Origin: a virus
Virus record (IMG/VR): IMGVR_UViG_3300037200_000150
Coordinates: 1 to 21,683 of that record
Reading direction: 5' to 3' (one strand)
Length of the DNA: 21,683 nucleotides
A program made the position numbers and the translations under genes. Shown one piece after another: positions 20,958-21,683 of this stretch; the stretch's first letter is position 1; every line of letters begins with the position of its first letter. The notes under the pieces are model-generated. The model had not been told where the DNA came from, did no database searches, and saw nothing but the letters and a program-made list of their open reading frames with translations.

Positions 20958-21062
20958 GTGGACACCTTAATCGCAATCTCGATTGGTGCCGCAATCGGTG
21001 TCCCGATCGGTTACGCGGGCCACCTTGTGGCGATGAAACTCGTGCGCTGGCTCGGATTTTGA
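20958..21062 (+). CDS. 34-aa single-pass membrane peptide
   Basis: GTG 20958 follows the spike-like stop directly. It encodes 34 residues that are nearly all hydrophobic (MDTLIAISIGAAIGVPIGYA, then GHLVAMKLVRWLGF): a single membrane helix with a basic C-terminal end. Its TGA shares one base with the next ATG, so it tiles perfectly between two larger genes, which is the main evidence that it is real. It could be a small membrane protein working with its spike-like neighbours or a holin-like peptide, but nothing specific can be claimed. Confidence 0.5.
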   Translation: MDTLIAISIGAAIGVPIGYAGHLVAMKLVRWLGF

Positions 21063-21683
21063 TGATGATCCAGTTCCTGTCCGACAACGCCCTGTCGCCG
21101 TGCGCCTTCTTTTTGCTCGGGGTGGTGCTGTTCCTCGTCGCGGTCCGGCTGTGGTCGACACGCGGCCGGTCGCGCGCGCCGATCGTCCTGGCGGCGCTGG
21201 CGTTCGTGGCCGCGGCTGTGCCGGCCGCGGTGCCGTTCCCGCTCGCGCTTACGAACACGGCCCTGATCAAGCTGCCCGCGGCGCCGCTCATCACGTCGTA
21301 TCCGATCCTGCGCCTCGGCGTTAATGCGGTCGGGGATGCGCCGATAAGCTGGTGGTATCAGCAGGCCGGCACCTGTTCCGCCAACGGCATGACCGCCGAC
21401 GTAGGGTCATGCAACAACAGCACGAATGACAGCAACAGCTTTGTCGCCGCGTTCCCCACTGGCGGCGACGTGCGCGAGTGGGGCATCAAGTTCGACAACT
21501 CGACCGACAACTCGACCGGGATGCAAGCGGCCTTTGCGTGGGCCGCGAAGGGCAACAAGCTGTCGCTGCCGGCGACCCTAAGGCCAGCCCTGTTCGGAAC
21601 GGGCGTCGCCGTCACCCTGACGACCGGGGCGACGGCGACGTTCGCGGGTGCCGGGGCGGAATTGTCGTTCCTGGAATACACCG
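21062..21683 (+). CDS. membrane-anchored spike-like protein, 3' end outside window
   Basis: ATG 21062 (with another ATG at 21065) opens a frame that stays open to the window end, 207 codons so far. Residues about 14-31 (CAFFLLGVVLFLVAVRLW) and 40-57 (PIVLAALAFVAAAVPAAV) are membrane helices joined by a basic loop (STRGRSR), so the C-terminal part should face the periplasm. Then comes a spike-head pattern (YPILRLGVNAVGDAPISWWYQ) and residues 104-141, which align without gaps to residues 368-405 of the previous large gene (18 of 38 identical, including both Cys and the D-V-R-x-W-G end). GMQAAFAWAAKGNKLSLP resembles the start of a beta-helix. Codon use is like the second half of that gene. Confidence 0.65.
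   Translation, partial: MMIQFLSDNALSPCAFFLLGVVLFLVAVRLWSTRGRSRAPIVLAALAFVAAAVPAAVPFPLALTNTALIKLPAAPLITSYPILRLGVNAVGDAPISWWYQQAGTCSANGMTADVGSCNNSTNDSNSFVAAFPTGGDVREWGIKFDNSTDNSTGMQAAFAWAAKGNKLSLPATLRPALFGTGVAVTLTTGATATFAGAGAELSFLEYT

Noticed and set aside
1-21683. tRNA genes, CRISPR arrays, integrase or attachment sites
   Set aside because: I looked for cloverleaf-like segments, regularly spaced repeats and recombinase signatures and saw none. No scan could be run.

Overview
The window is a GC-rich, tightly packed virion-structure segment of a contractile-tailed (myovirus-type) bacteriophage or prophage. Apart from one small reverse gene, every supported gene lies on the + strand, mostly with 1-4 nt overlaps or a few bases between them. 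Gene order and protein signatures match the group of proteobacterial myophages and prophages that carry a DUF3383-type sheath, a DUF3277-type tube and a Pam3-like simple baseplate. The host is probably a GC-rich proteobacterium, inferred from GC content, codon use and the phage type. No integrase, attachment site, tRNA or replication gene is visible, so lytic or temperate lifestyle cannot be decided.

Layout. 1-972: the C-terminal end of an acidic, repeat-bearing protein and a small His-rich protein. 993-4384: the head-to-tail connector block (DUF4054-like connector, a second His-rich paralogue, a stopper-like protein, an HK97 gp10/tail-completion-like protein, a small CxxCxGxG zinc protein and a gp12-like neck terminator). 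This block is interrupted at 2423-2992 by a duplication that brackets a reverse-strand 85-aa cargo gene with its own promoter. 4392-4931: an Ala/Arg-rich helical protein of unknown role. 4938-7576: sheath, carrying a tandemly repeated extra domain, and tube. 7574-7660: a striking 25-bp perfect inverted repeat. 7674-11004: a small Pro-rich protein, the tail assembly chaperone with a probable programmed -1 frameshift to a short downstream frame, and a tape measure protein with two wall-degrading domains. 11004-16332: the baseplate (Dit-like, plug, hub, gp138-like spike with an HxHxH tip, gp25-like wedge, gp47/J-like wedge, DUF2612). 16338-21683: adsorption and accessory region, with a tail fibre, a Lar-like anti-restriction protein, a 939-aa beta-rich tailspike-like protein that begins with a signal peptide, a 34-aa membrane peptide, and the start of a second spike-like protein with two membrane helices.

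How it works together: the connector and neck genes seal the filled head and join it to the tail. Sheath and tube polymerise on the tape measure with help from the chaperones. The baseplate genes build hub, spike and wedges. The last genes deal with host recognition, DNA protection on entry and, less certainly, the bacterial envelope.

Points most worth attention: (1) the duplication/insertion at 2423-2992, which has taken the normal start codon away from a probably essential tail gene and carries a synonymously diverged scrap of the upstream gene; (2) the large inverted repeat after the tube gene; (3) the frameshift site; (4) the membrane-targeted, spike-like proteins at the right end, which share a Cys-containing module.
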